Source: Pantoea sp. CCBC3-3-1
Lineage (GTDB): Bacteria > Pseudomonadota > Gammaproteobacteria > Enterobacterales > Enterobacteriaceae
Assembly (NCBI RefSeq): GCF_007981265.1
Contig: NZ_CP034363.1
Location: 558,001 to 622,000 of the forward strand
Direction: 5' to 3'
DNA: 64,000 bases
Shown: in pieces, positions 55,666 to 64,000 of the stretch
How positions within the stretch are numbered: position 1 is the stretch's first letter
How the letters are laid out: every line of letters starts with the position of its first letter
The notes under the pieces: generated by a model
Told to the model about the DNA's origin: nothing
The model's database searches: none
The model's input: the letters and a program-made list of their open reading frames with translations, nothing else
Program-made: the position numbers and the translations under genes

Positions 55666-56880
55666 ATGAATTCTGCGCTTAATAGAGAAACAGGTGTTGA
55701 CGCCGTTCGCGGCGACATAAACAATTTTAGTGAAGATCCATCATTAGCCACGCGGAACTTACCCAGGCTGCCTAAGCTTCCTTCGCTAACGGGGAGCAGG
55801 TTCTGGGCCGCGTTTTTAGTTTTTTTATTTCATTCATCGCTGCCCAGCGATCTCGCGCCGTTTTCAGATCCTACTACACAACATATATTTACGGTGATGG
55901 TGGGTAAAGCGGGCTGGCTCGGCGTTTCATATTTCTTCATACTCAGCGGATTTATTATGGTATGGTCCGCGAAAGATAACGATACTCCAGGCGATTTCTA
56001 CCTGCGGCGATTTGCCAAAATTTATCCTACTCACTGTCTGACTTGGGTAATAGCGTTCATTATTGGTGCGACCAGCTTGTACCAATATAAACTCTGGTCC
56101 TCGAACCTGCTGCTATTGAACACCTGGTTTGATGACGTGCATTACTTTTTTGTGGGTAACCGGCCCAGCTGGTCACTTTGCATCGAAGCCATGTTTTATC
56201 TCTCCTTTCCTTTCCTTTTCAGAATAATGAAAGCAATACCGGAAAAGTTCGATTTATTCGGATTATCCGCTATTACCGTAGCCTCTCTGTTGGTTCAGAC
56301 CGCTATTTACCTCTGGGTTGAGCCGAATCATATGATGGGGGCCTTTCCGATTTCCCAGCAGCATTTTTGGGTTTCGTATATTTTCCCGCCGGCACGAATA
56401 TTTGAATTTCTTGCCGGTATGTTTGCCGCAAGGTTGTTAATCAATGGACGGGCTCTTGTACTCAGAAAAACAGCTTCGCTTGCCTTGCTGGCTGTAACTT
56501 ACGTCGGGTCGATGTATATTCCCTACCAGTTCAGCATGAGCGTAGTTTTCATTATTCCCGTATGCCTGCTAATCATTTCCATGGCGGGTAATGATTTGGA
56601 AAACAAAAAGACGGTGTTAAATAACCCGACGTCCGTGTGGCTGGGAGAAATATCTTATGCATTCTATATGGTTCACTTTTTAGTGCTGTTCTATTTTTTA
56701 AACCTCACAGCCGGAAGAAAGTTTAGCCTGGCGGAAGGCATCGGGCTTATCGTCGTTGCGTTGGTGCTGTCAGTCTCTCTCGCATCTTTTATGTATAAGT
56801 ACTTTGAGGTGCCCATGATGAAGTTAATTCTGAATAAGTTCAGAACGAAAGGACTGGTCATTATGCAGAAACCTTCATAA
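55666..56880 (+). CDS. Acyltransferase 3 family membrane protein (OafA-like)
   Basis: The 404-residue protein has about ten membrane helices and the acyltransferase-3 features: SRFWAAFLVFLFHSSLPSDL (catalytic His region), FFILSGFIMVWS and RRFAKIYPTHCLTWV. These transfer acetyl or other acyl groups to sugars, antibiotics or lipids. The N terminus has an extra roughly 45 cytoplasmic residues. The ATG at 55666 has GGGGAA upstream and is preferred over an earlier TTG. It is 166 bases after the MBL gene, so it may be separately expressed. Confidence 0.85.
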   Translation: MNSALNRETGVDAVRGDINNFSEDPSLATRNLPRLPKLPSLTGSRFWAAFLVFLFHSSLPSDLAPFSDPTTQHIFTVMVGKAGWLGVSYFFILSGFIMVWSAKDNDTPGDFYLRRFAKIYPTHCLTWVIAFIIGATSLYQYKLWSSNLLLLNTWFDDVHYFFVGNRPSWSLCIEAMFYLSFPFLFRIMKAIPEKFDLFGLSAITVASLLVQTAIYLWVEPNHMMGAFPISQQHFWVSYIFPPARIFEFLAGMFAARLLINGRALVLRKTASLALLAVTYVGSMYIPYQFSMSVVFIIPVCLLIISMAGNDLENKKTVLNNPTSVWLGEISYAFYMVHFLVLFYFLNLTAGRKFSLAEGIGLIVVALVLSVSLASFMYKYFEVPMMKLILNKFRTKGLVIMQKPS

Positions 56881-57033
56881 TCAGTAAAAACGAGAGTAAG
56901 AGCATACTGATGAGATAACAGGGAACTTATTAAGGCAGTAGGGCATGTATCAGATACATGCTCTCAAACTCCCTGCTGGTTCAGTAGAGGGGCCGGCTGG
57001 CTATATACGCTTTGGAAACAGGGAAAAAAGGAT

Positions 57034-57921
57034 TTAATCACCGATATTATGCAGACGGGGATCCTGAAAAATGGAGGTTATCAAGCCTCTGAATTTTGTG
57101 CTGTCCAGGTTGGGACAACCGGTACGATAAACAAGCTCAATCTTGAAATCATTGTACTGGCCGAACAGTTCATGGATTTTAATCTTGCTCTGTACCTCGC
57201 TACCGATCGAACAGCGCAATACCAGGGAGACGCCTTTGCCCGCAGCAACGCTTGAAAACAGCACGGGGTAAGAACCGCATTCGACAATCCGCTTCGGGAT
57301 TATATGGCCCTCTTTAAACAGAGAGGTATAGTTACGGGTCGAGGTTGCACATTTTTTGCTGCTAAGCATAAAAACCTCGCCATCCAGACTGGATATATCC
57401 TTTATTGTTGGAAAGTTTTTCTCTGTGATGAGTACCAGTTCACTTGATAATAATGTTGCCCGTGTATGTTGTACGTTTGAGAAACCGGCCCCGATGATCA
57501 CCGCGTCATATTCGTTTCGATCAAACGCATCGAGCAGGCTGATGGTATTGCCAATCGAAACGTCGATATTCCAGCCAAGATCGTAACCTAAATCAATCAT
57601 TGAACTGACGATGTAGGCAGGTAAGCATTCGATTATGCCAATCCGCATGTTCATCTGACTGCTGCTGTAGTGCAATATGTTTTTTTTGCAGTCATCTGCG
57701 AGATTTAATATCTTAACCGCATAATCGTAGAGTATCTGGCCTTGTGCAGTCAGTGAGCAGCCATCGGTTTTTCGGTCCAGCAGGGTGACATCCAGATTAT
57801 CTTCAAGGCTTCTGATTCGGTGGGAAATGCTTGATTGCACTCGATTCAACCGCTCGGCGGCCTGGGTTATATTCCCTGTATCCACAACCGTTACGAACGC
57901 AAGAAGTTCACTTAACTTCAT
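57034..57921 (-). CDS. LysR-type transcriptional regulator
   Basis: The 295-residue protein has the N-terminal HTH (LLAFVTVVDTGNITQAAERL, then NRVQSSISHRIRSLEDNL) and an effector domain. The start at 57921 (MKLSELLAFV) fits LysR; an ATG four codons upstream (57933) is possible. It lies at the end of the locus, convergent with the acyltransferase gene, and is the only regulator in it. GC content is low, as in the neighbouring region, which suggests shared acquisition. Confidence 0.88.
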   Translation of the reverse strand: MKLSELLAFVTVVDTGNITQAAERLNRVQSSISHRIRSLEDNLDVTLLDRKTDGCSLTAQGQILYDYAVKILNLADDCKKNILHYSSSQMNMRIGIIECLPAYIVSSMIDLGYDLGWNIDVSIGNTISLLDAFDRNEYDAVIIGAGFSNVQHTRATLLSSELVLITEKNFPTIKDISSLDGEVFMLSSKKCATSTRNYTSLFKEGHIIPKRIVECGSYPVLFSSVAAGKGVSLVLRCSIGSEVQSKIKIHELFGQYNDFKIELVYRTGCPNLDSTKFRGLITSIFQDPRLHNIGD

Positions 57922-57933
57922 TCGATACCTCAT

Positions 57934-58630
57934 GCTAAAAATCAGTTCATCGTCACAAAATAATACATAAGATTTTTTAATGAATTAGGCCGTTTCGATT
58001 ATTTTATTTGCTAACTTTTGCAATAGAAATAGCGCTGATTCAACTGACATAAAGAGCTATCTTAGGGCGGATATATATTTAACATACGTTTAACGTCCAG
58101 CCAATGTGTAAGTGATTTTTATATGATAATCGATTTATTTACATTTAACTACGTTTCTTTACAGTTTAAAATTCTTGCGGAACGTCTGGTAACAAGTTTT
58201 TGTTCCGACGGCCTCAGAAGGTAACTTATCTGCCCTGGCAAAGGAAAAGCCGGTGTTTTGAGGCTTCTAATCGTCAAGTCGGCCCACTAATTAATAGAGA
58301 TTTTTTGGCACAGGCATACTCCGTTTAATCATCCCCTATAACAGAATTACTCATCTTTCTGGAGTTTTCGGCGTGTAAATATTTTCGCTTAAGCGTGGCA
58401 TACGTAAAGCATATTGCGCTGAATAGCAGATTATTGCGGTACGGTTCCGCATTACTGGTTTGAATTCCAGACGGGTAACGACGTGCTTACCCTGTGTAAA
58501 ACACGGTGCGGCCTGCTGCGTATGAGGACGGCGTGGTCGCTATGCATGCATTGAATGCATTATTCTGCATGCATTTTCCCCCTGATTTCTGATAGCGTCC
58601 GCTAAGAGAGGAATACAGACGTAAAAATTT
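57934..58630. other. AT-rich intergenic region with inverted repeats
   Basis: About 700 bases with no supported gene. It holds the promoter of the LysR gene. The right end contains ATGCATGCA (58542-58550) and TGCATGCAT (58566-58574), a perfect 9-bp inverted repeat with a third ATGCAT between, next to the yjaB remnant. No insertion-sequence ends were recognised. Confidence 0.5.
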
Positions 58631-58963
58631 CTAACAGGATAATGTTTTCAGCAGTTTCATATGCAATAAAGGATATTGCCTGCCCTGACCATCAAGTTCA
58701 GAGCGGCCCGTAATGACAAAGCCATTTACAAAGAGCATCTCAATGCGGTTTTCACTCACTCCCATAAAACCAACGATCAAACCGTTACTACAAAGACGTG
58801 CGACCCTAATATTTAGGTTAGGAAAATACTCATTAAGCAACGTTGAGCGCAGCTCCTGAATATCCTGCTCCCGTAAAAAAAAGTGTGTAGCGCGCACAGA
58901 TGATTCCCAGACTTCCAGTAATGTCGGGAATTGAGCGGGTTTAGCAACTTCGACTGTTATCAT
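58631..58963 (-). pseudogene. yjaB: YjaB-like acetyltransferase with in-frame internal deletion
   Basis: The 110-residue product follows E. coli YjaB at both ends: a start with EVWESSVRATHFFLREQDIQ and an end with GFVITGRSELDGQGRQYPLL. At about base 58724 the sequence jumps from IEMLFVN to GFVITGRSE, leaving out about 45 residues. The missing part contains the acetyl-CoA pyrophosphate-binding segment (RGCGVGR type) of the GNAT fold. The frame is kept, so a protein could be made but should not bind acetyl-CoA normally. Confidence 0.75.
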
Positions 58964-59107
58964 GTTTATATTCTAAACGTTTAATTACCCGCAAATTACC
59001 ATAAGACTTGTTCGCTACACAATGGCGTCTGCCTGAGGATTCTGGCACATGGCCAGCGCCAGTATACGCAAGGTTTTTGACTACTTTGCCTGGCTACTGG
59101 CGCGCGT

Positions 59108-60190
59108 TTAGCTGAAAAACTGGGCAGACGATGCGGTGATCTGGTCGATAAGCTGATGCTGACGCAATGCATCATCAAAGGTTGTCGCTTTATTCGAACC
59201 TGTTGCCTTATCGCGAGCATAGGCCGCGTAGAGATAGGCGACATCCTGGGAGCTGGCATCAAGATGGGAAACCGGCAGGGACGCATATTCCGCCGGAACA
59301 GGCAGATTTTCAAATGTTTCCACGCCATTACGCATTACCGCTATCGCGTTGTCATCCTTATTCTCAAATCCTCGCGCATTGGTAATTCGAAGCACGCCTT
59401 CAGTGCCGGTGATATCAATCTGCAAACCCGTTCGGTGTTTCTGACCACCCTCAAGCTGAACTGAGAACAGTCCGCCACCTGCGAGCGTACCGATAACCAT
59501 CACTTCATTCGGACTGGAATACGGCACTTTCTCACCGGTTTCTGCAATGGTGGTAACCGGAAACTGGTTAACACTCACTGCCATGAGTTTTTCCGGGAAA
59601 CCGATGCCATGGAACAGCATATCGTGAAAATGGCCGCCGTAAATAGACAACACCTCGGTGAAGTTAGCTGCATCCAGCGCCCATTTTGCAAACTCCGGCA
59701 TCACTTCGCCAAACGCGTCTACGCCCACTGACATACGTACCGCCCTGATTTTCCCGACCGTACCCTGCCTGACCAGATCGTGCCAGTAACGGGAACTGGG
59801 CGAAAAGCGACGCTGCAAACCGACGATATGCTTAACACCTTTCTCACGCGCCAGTGCGAGGATCTCCTCTGACTCTGCCGTGGTGGTGGAGAGTGGCCAT
59901 TCACTGTAAACGTCCTTTCCTGCTGCAATAACCGCTTTTGCCAGACGGCCATGTTCAGGTGTCGGTGCCAGCACCACGGCCAGGTCTATATCAGGATTAG
60001 CCAGCAGCTCTTCCGGGCTGCCATAGGCATGACCGATGCCGAACTGTGTGGCATACTTCTCAACCTTTTCTTTATTGCGTCCGGCCAGCGCCACAACCTC
60101 AAAATCTTGCAGCGACTGCAGAGCCGGAATGTGGCCGTATCTCGCCCAGCTGCCTGTACCAATAATACCTACACGAATTTTGCTGCTCAT
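59108..60190 (-). CDS. Gfo/Idh/MocA-family oxidoreductase
   Basis: The 360-residue protein has the N-terminal NAD(P) motif VGIIGTGSWARYGHIPALQS and a family active-site block YSEWPLSTTTAESEEILALA, in which the usual E-K-P lysine is replaced (SEWPL). The substrate-binding C-terminal domain includes FTEVLSIYGGHFHDMLFHGI. The loss of the EKP lysine suggests altered chemistry. A LysR regulator is divergent 150 bases away and probably controls it. Confidence 0.85.
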   Translation of the reverse strand: MSSKIRVGIIGTGSWARYGHIPALQSLQDFEVVALAGRNKEKVEKYATQFGIGHAYGSPEELLANPDIDLAVVLAPTPEHGRLAKAVIAAGKDVYSEWPLSTTTAESEEILALAREKGVKHIVGLQRRFSPSSRYWHDLVRQGTVGKIRAVRMSVGVDAFGEVMPEFAKWALDAANFTEVLSIYGGHFHDMLFHGIGFPEKLMAVSVNQFPVTTIAETGEKVPYSSPNEVMVIGTLAGGGLFSVQLEGGQKHRTGLQIDITGTEGVLRITNARGFENKDDNAIAVMRNGVETFENLPVPAEYASLPVSHLDASSQDVAYLYAAYARDKATGSNKATTFDDALRQHQLIDQITASSAQFFS

Positions 60191-60342
60191 GATGCTTCTC
60201 CTTTACTCGTTTATCGGAACGTTGGAGTGGCCTGCGGCTCCACGTAAGGGGATCATCATAAGCGGATATCCGCTTGTCATTAAGCGGGGTGGCTGGCATA
60301 ACACCAGTGACATATTTGTCAGCAATCATCAGGCTAAAAACA

Positions 60343-61257
60343 ATGATGGAAAAAATGAATGGGCTGGAGATATTCACGCACGTGGCGCAGACAAGGAGTT
60401 TTATTGCGACCGGGCGGGCAAAAGGTATTTCATCTTCGGCGGTGAGTAAGAGCATATCTCGCCTGGAGGAGCGACTGGGTGTACGTCTTTTTCAGCGCAG
60501 TACCCGTTCGGTGCATCTAACCTCAGAGGGTGAGGTTTTTCTTGAGCGATGCCAGCGTATTTTCAGTGAAATAAAGGCGGCGGAGGATGAGCTGTCGGCT
60601 ATGACGCAGCAGCCGAGAGGCCGGCTTCGCATTGGATTGCCCTTTGCGGACGGACTCATACTGCCCATAATTTCATCATTTATGACGTGCTATCCGGAAA
60701 TCGAACTTGACCTGGATTTCTCGGACAGAATAACGGATGTGATTGAAGAAGGAATGGATATTGTTATACGCGGTGGTGAACTGACGGATTCAAGGCTAAT
60801 TTCCAGAAAGCTGGGTTCATTTCGTCTCTGTATCGTTGGTTCAGCGGCGTATTTCAGACGCCATGGCGTACCCGAGCGGCCGGACGAACTGACGGCTCAT
60901 GCCTGCCTGCACTATCGCTTCCCCAGTACCGGCAAAATCGCGTTCTGGCCGTTTAAGCCCACCGCCGCGGCAGGGGGGCCGGTTATCCCGTCAACGATGA
61001 TATGCAATAGCCTTGAGGCTCTGCTGTTTATGGTCAAAGAGGGGCGTGGCATTGCCTGCCTGCCGGATTACTCGGTAAAAAATGCTATTAATTCCGGTGA
61101 GCTAAGAACTGTACTAAACAGTTATATTACTCACACCACCACTTTCCATATTCTCTGGCCGAGTACCCGACAGATGACGCCAAAGGTGCGTGCATTCGTC
61201 GATCATATTGCAGGCATGTTTGATCATTTTATGGTGAAAGAAAAAAGCCGCAAATAA
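60343..61257 (+). CDS. LysR-type regulator next to the Gfo/Idh gene
   Basis: The protein (304 residues from this start) has a typical HTH: LEIFTHVAQTRSFIATGRAK and SSSAVSKSISRLEERLGVRL, then a LysR effector domain. The start at 60343 (MMEKMNGLEIF) is chosen because residues upstream are not conserved; ATG codons at 60346 and 60355 are alternatives. The divergent layout with the oxidoreductase suggests it controls that gene. Confidence 0.88.
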   Translation: MMEKMNGLEIFTHVAQTRSFIATGRAKGISSSAVSKSISRLEERLGVRLFQRSTRSVHLTSEGEVFLERCQRIFSEIKAAEDELSAMTQQPRGRLRIGLPFADGLILPIISSFMTCYPEIELDLDFSDRITDVIEEGMDIVIRGGELTDSRLISRKLGSFRLCIVGSAAYFRRHGVPERPDELTAHACLHYRFPSTGKIAFWPFKPTAAAGGPVIPSTMICNSLEALLFMVKEGRGIACLPDYSVKNAINSGELRTVLNSYITHTTTFHILWPSTRQMTPKVRAFVDHIAGMFDHFMVKEKSRK

Positions 61258-61485
61258 TTAAAAACCGATGCTCTTTGCGCCGACGCCCTCCTGGCCGGGG
61301 CGGTTTCCAGCCTGAACGAGTAATATTGAAGATGAAATAAAGCTGTCAGGCATTATCTGGCTGCCCGGGCAGAAGTCTCAATTTTTGCTCACCGGACATG
61401 CGGTATTTACAGGCATTTTTTGCGGAGTATGATTGGTCAGGGTTTGTACAAATAAATGGATCATTACGCACAAGGAAGCGATACC

Positions 61486-62331
61486 GTGTCAGCCTTACAG
61501 TTCCCCTGTACCATTTTCGCAACTCAAAAACGGATGGATGATTACAGCGCCAGCGATATGCTCTGCGGCGATCTCTCTGAATCACAGTTGAAAACACAGT
61601 TTCATCTGGTCGATGTTTCCACCCGAGCGAATCCTTACTCACTGACGAAAATCACTCCGTTCAGCCAGCCACAGTCGATGTTTTACGGTTCTCGTGGAGA
61701 GGGCGAAAAAATTAGCCGTCAGCAATGCGCCGAAATTTTATTTGATGAGTTTCGCCATCTTTCACAATCCTTCTCTCTCTACGGGCCATATAAATCTTTG
61801 ATCAAAAAGATGATTACTCATATGCAGAATGGCGAAGGTGCACCTTTCTCCAGTATGTATTTGGATAACGCTTTGAAGAGTCAAATATTAAATGATAGAT
61901 CGGCAGAGAATAGTACACGACTACGATTATCAGATGCCTTTAAAAACCATATTGACTGGGAGAATAAATGTTATCCGTTAGCTAGAAAAGCTGAGTTATG
62001 CAAAGCTATCAGTGAAGGCAGACTGCCAAAATTTGACAGGTTTCAGGATAATTTTAACGGGATGGGGATAACTATCCATGATACATGGGCCACGCACATT
62101 ACGATTAAATCTCTAAAAGTTAATAATGATCGTTACCGGGCAATAGTTCATTATCGGGTTCAAGACCACTTTGGCTTGGATGGCGAGGATATCTTAAAAT
62201 TAAAATTTAGCCAGTTCCGTTTTTTTCGAATTTGGTTTGTTTTGCAAAGATACAAGAGTATTGGTTTTAAACCCTTCATAACCAATATGGAAACCACCAT
62301 TGAAATTACTGGAGAGCGTAGTGAACACTAA
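61486..62331 (+). CDS. DUF3289 (YPO3983) family protein
   Basis: The 281-residue protein resembles the DUF3289 family: it starts with FPCTIFATQKRMDDYSASDM, then MLCGDLSESQLKTQF. The best start is GTG at 61486 with AAGGAAG upstream at good spacing; an ATG at 61456 lacks a site. Members occur in enterobacteria next to small membrane proteins of the DUF943 type and some are linked with secretion or polymorphic toxin loci; a toxin role here is only an inference. Its stop overlaps the DUF943 start. Confidence 0.82.
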   Translation: MSALQFPCTIFATQKRMDDYSASDMLCGDLSESQLKTQFHLVDVSTRANPYSLTKITPFSQPQSMFYGSRGEGEKISRQQCAEILFDEFRHLSQSFSLYGPYKSLIKKMITHMQNGEGAPFSSMYLDNALKSQILNDRSAENSTRLRLSDAFKNHIDWENKCYPLARKAELCKAISEGRLPKFDRFQDNFNGMGITIHDTWATHITIKSLKVNNDRYRAIVHYRVQDHFGLDGEDILKLKFSQFRFFRIWFVLQRYKSIGFKPFITNMETTIEITGERSEH

Positions 62332-62794
62332 AAATAAAAAAATAATGATCATATTTCTTATATTCTTTTTTATGGCGGGATATTTTTTGTGGTCATCTTT
62401 TCGTCCTGTAAAAATTGTAGCAGTTCATGAAAAAGGCAACCACAGCTATGTTTTAGTAAGGAACTTCCCCTATACTGATAAAGGTAAAATAAACTGGTGG
62501 CTAAAAAATAAAAATACTCTGGAAAATCAGTATAAAATTCCTAAGCCTGCAACATATGGATCTTTTACAATTATTTTTTGGTTGTTCGGCGATGGCTATG
62601 AAGAAGAGGGTAAATATGATAGGTTTTGCTTCGAAGATATGAAAGGGCCAGCTAATTGTATTGAGAAGGAGGCTGTTTTTTCTGTTAGTAACAGTACTAA
62701 TTTGGGGACTGTTTTCACCGTAGAGGATGGAAGATACCAGCTGAAAAAAAATGGCGAAATAGTTAAGTTAAAGAGTGAGTTCACGGTTAAGTAA
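62321..62794 (+). CDS. DUF943 family membrane-anchored protein
   Basis: The 157-residue protein has one N-terminal membrane helix (MIIFLIFFFMAGYFLWSSFR) followed by KGKINWWLKNKNTLENQYKI and YDRFCFEDMKGPANCIEK, which are typical of DUF943. The start is GTG at 62321 with GGAG seven bases upstream, overlapping the DUF3289 stop by 11 bases. DUF943 genes commonly lie next to DUF3289, suggesting a partner or immunity function. AT-rich composition differs from the core. Confidence 0.85.
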   Translation: MNTKNKKIMIIFLIFFFMAGYFLWSSFRPVKIVAVHEKGNHSYVLVRNFPYTDKGKINWWLKNKNTLENQYKIPKPATYGSFTIIFWLFGDGYEEEGKYDRFCFEDMKGPANCIEKEAVFSVSNSTNLGTVFTVEDGRYQLKKNGEIVKLKSEFTVK

Positions 62795-62850
62795 AAAAAT
62801 AAGGCGTTCCTCATTCTGCATCAAACGTACAATCTTAGCAGGACTCCATT

Positions 62851-62881
62851 AAGGCTGTTTTCTCCTGAGAATAGCCTTTTT
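62851..62881 (+). terminator. Terminator after the DUF3289-DUF943 pair
   Basis: Stem AAGGCTgTTtTC / GAgAAtAGCCTT (imperfect) with T-run TTTTT, 57 bases after the DUF943 stop. Confidence 0.75.
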
Positions 62882-62989
62882 CATCCGCATATCCTTGTGA
62901 AGAACTATCCCTCTTATATTGGAAAGTAAAGCAACTAACCTGCCCCCGGGATGAAATACGCCAAATTGCTGGGAAATGAAGAACAGGGT

Positions 62990-63838
62990 CGCCGCCGGGC
63001 CAATACGACTATCGGCAAGAATGTATTGCCACGCCTGCAACGGGTTCGAAACCGTTACAAGCTTTCTGAATCTGCCACCTTTGAGTTGCCGTTTATTAAG
63101 CAGCTACAGCGCCTGCCCATGCTGGCACGTCATGGCTTATAAAGTCGGCACATTCATGACCCAAAGCGTTGCTGACTTTATCACGGCTGTAACTCTGCTC
63201 GATGACGCTGACGAAGAAGCCATTACCCTGACCGCTTATCGCTATATTGCTGAAATGACAGCGCTTACCGGTATTGTTCCGCATCACGACGGTACGCCGC
63301 ACTGGCATATGCTGTTGTTTATGGAGCCTGAGCACAAACAACGCGTGTACGACATTATGGCCCGCTATGCGCATGCTGAAGATGCGCACGAGATGAACAC
63401 GCCTGAAGCACGCAAGGCGCGTTTTCATGCTGAAGCCATCGACCCGACTAAGGGCAGCGCGACGGGTTACATCGCTAAGTACATTTCCAAGAACATTGAC
63501 GGTTACGCAATGGCGCGTTAACGGTATTTATTCGCCTTTCATTGCCGGTTCTGACGTTTTCACGCGTCGGGTTAAGTGGGAAAAGGTCGCCAAACGGGCC
63601 GATGCGCCAGCGGAGGCTGATTTTCATTGTCGGCTCTGCCGCCCCTTGGAGTTCTGTCAATAACTGTACGCGGCCGCAGCGCCGACGGTTAGAGCTGGAA
63701 CTGAAAGCCAGGGGTTTTGAGGGTAGTGAGGAGGAAATCAGGCTACTGGTAAGTGGCTGTAGCCTGGATGCAGGTTCAAAAATGCGGCTTTTTTACCGGA
63801 GCGGACGATTACAGGAGGATGACCATTGGCGGCAGTAG
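62990..63838 (+). pseudogene. Degenerate P2-type phage replication endonuclease (gpA)
   Basis: Fragments in different frames match the HUH endonuclease gpA of P2-like phages. An N-terminal piece (VLPRLQRVRNRYKLSESATF) ends in a stop. Another frame gives SVADFITAVTLLDDADEEAI, then abruptly the catalytic region VPHHDGTPHWHMLLFMEPEH (HUH motif HWH) and IDPTKGSATGYIAKYISKNI, then stops. A third frame ends with PWSSVNNCTRPQRRRLELEL. Two or more large deletions and frameshifts separate them, including the loss of several hundred residues between AEMTALTG and VPHHDG. It is a prophage remnant, not a working gene. Confidence 0.85.
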
Positions 63839-64000
63839 TTTTTGCTGCACGGGATATAGCAATTTTTCCAGCTCATGAGTGGCATTGGCACTCATATAGC
63901 TTTAAGCGGACCGACTAAATTGGGAGCCGCTTTCACTATAACCTGTTGGTGCCTATGATTTTTACAGAAAGGGTTTTGTAAGATTAAGCCCATCGTAAGG
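63839..64000. other. Right end of the window, nothing recognised
   Basis: No gene or repeat was recognised beyond the gpA remnant. The window stops before any phage attachment site or neighbouring gene could be judged. Confidence 0.5.

Overview
The window comes from an enterobacterial chromosome, most likely a plant-associated member of Erwiniaceae (Erwinia/Pantoea type). This is inferred from the protein sequences and gene order, not from a database search. The core genes lpoA, rsmI, rnpB, yqjA-mzrA-yqjCDEK, yqjF, yqjG, alx, sstT, rlmG and fadH all look enterobacterial and keep blocks of the order known from E. coli. The segments between those blocks are accessory.

Region by region. 1-3.2 kb: the end of a D-glucosaminate-type sugar-acid operon (a SelA-like ammonia-lyase, a KDPG-type aldolase and a PRD/PTS-controlled regulator). 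3.3-8.7 kb: dolP, diaA, yraN and lpoA on the minus strand, then rsmI, rnpB and a tandem array of rnpB-tail/terminator repeats. 8.7-12.2 kb: hicAB, yhaK, yhaJ and yqjG. 12.2-13.0 kb: a small AT-rich island holding a candidate two-gene bacteriocin locus (membrane protein plus a microcin-like peptide whose leader and core lie in different frames at a U UUU UUG heptamer). 13.0-28.6 kb: the yqj block, sstT, alx with its leader riboswitch, ygjR, a ClC channel, ygjP, rlmG, a laccase-domain protein, fadH and a FitAB/VapBC-like toxin-antitoxin pair.

28.7-41.4 kb: a large, mostly co-directional aromatic-acid cluster. It encodes a gallate transporter, gallate dioxygenase, a PDC-hydrolase-like amidohydrolase, a type II dehydroquinase, oxalomesaconate hydratase, CHA aldolase, oxalomesaconate tautomerase and a divergent LysR-type regulator with two helix-turn-helix domains. 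It runs on into a three-subunit periplasmic GMC/cytochrome c dehydrogenase and two accessory proteins. Together these could take gallate, and perhaps hydroaromatic precursors, to pyruvate and oxaloacetate.

42.3-45.9 kb: a carbonic anhydrase/SulP bicarbonate pair and an AI-2E family permease. 46-57.9 kb: an unrecognised specialised-metabolism-like locus built as two divergent transcription units. One unit has PrpD-like, GAPDH-like, APH-like, DHA2 exporter and FAD monooxygenase genes. The other has an alpha/beta hydrolase, a Tat cyclophilin, a tautomerase-like protein, an MBL hydrolase and an acyltransferase. A perfect 11-bp inverted repeat lies in the shared upstream region, and a LysR regulator closes the locus. 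58.6-64 kb: a decayed acetyltransferase gene, an oxidoreductase/LysR pair, a DUF3289-DUF943 pair and a broken P2-type phage replication gene. No tRNA gene, CRISPR array or intact insertion sequence was seen.
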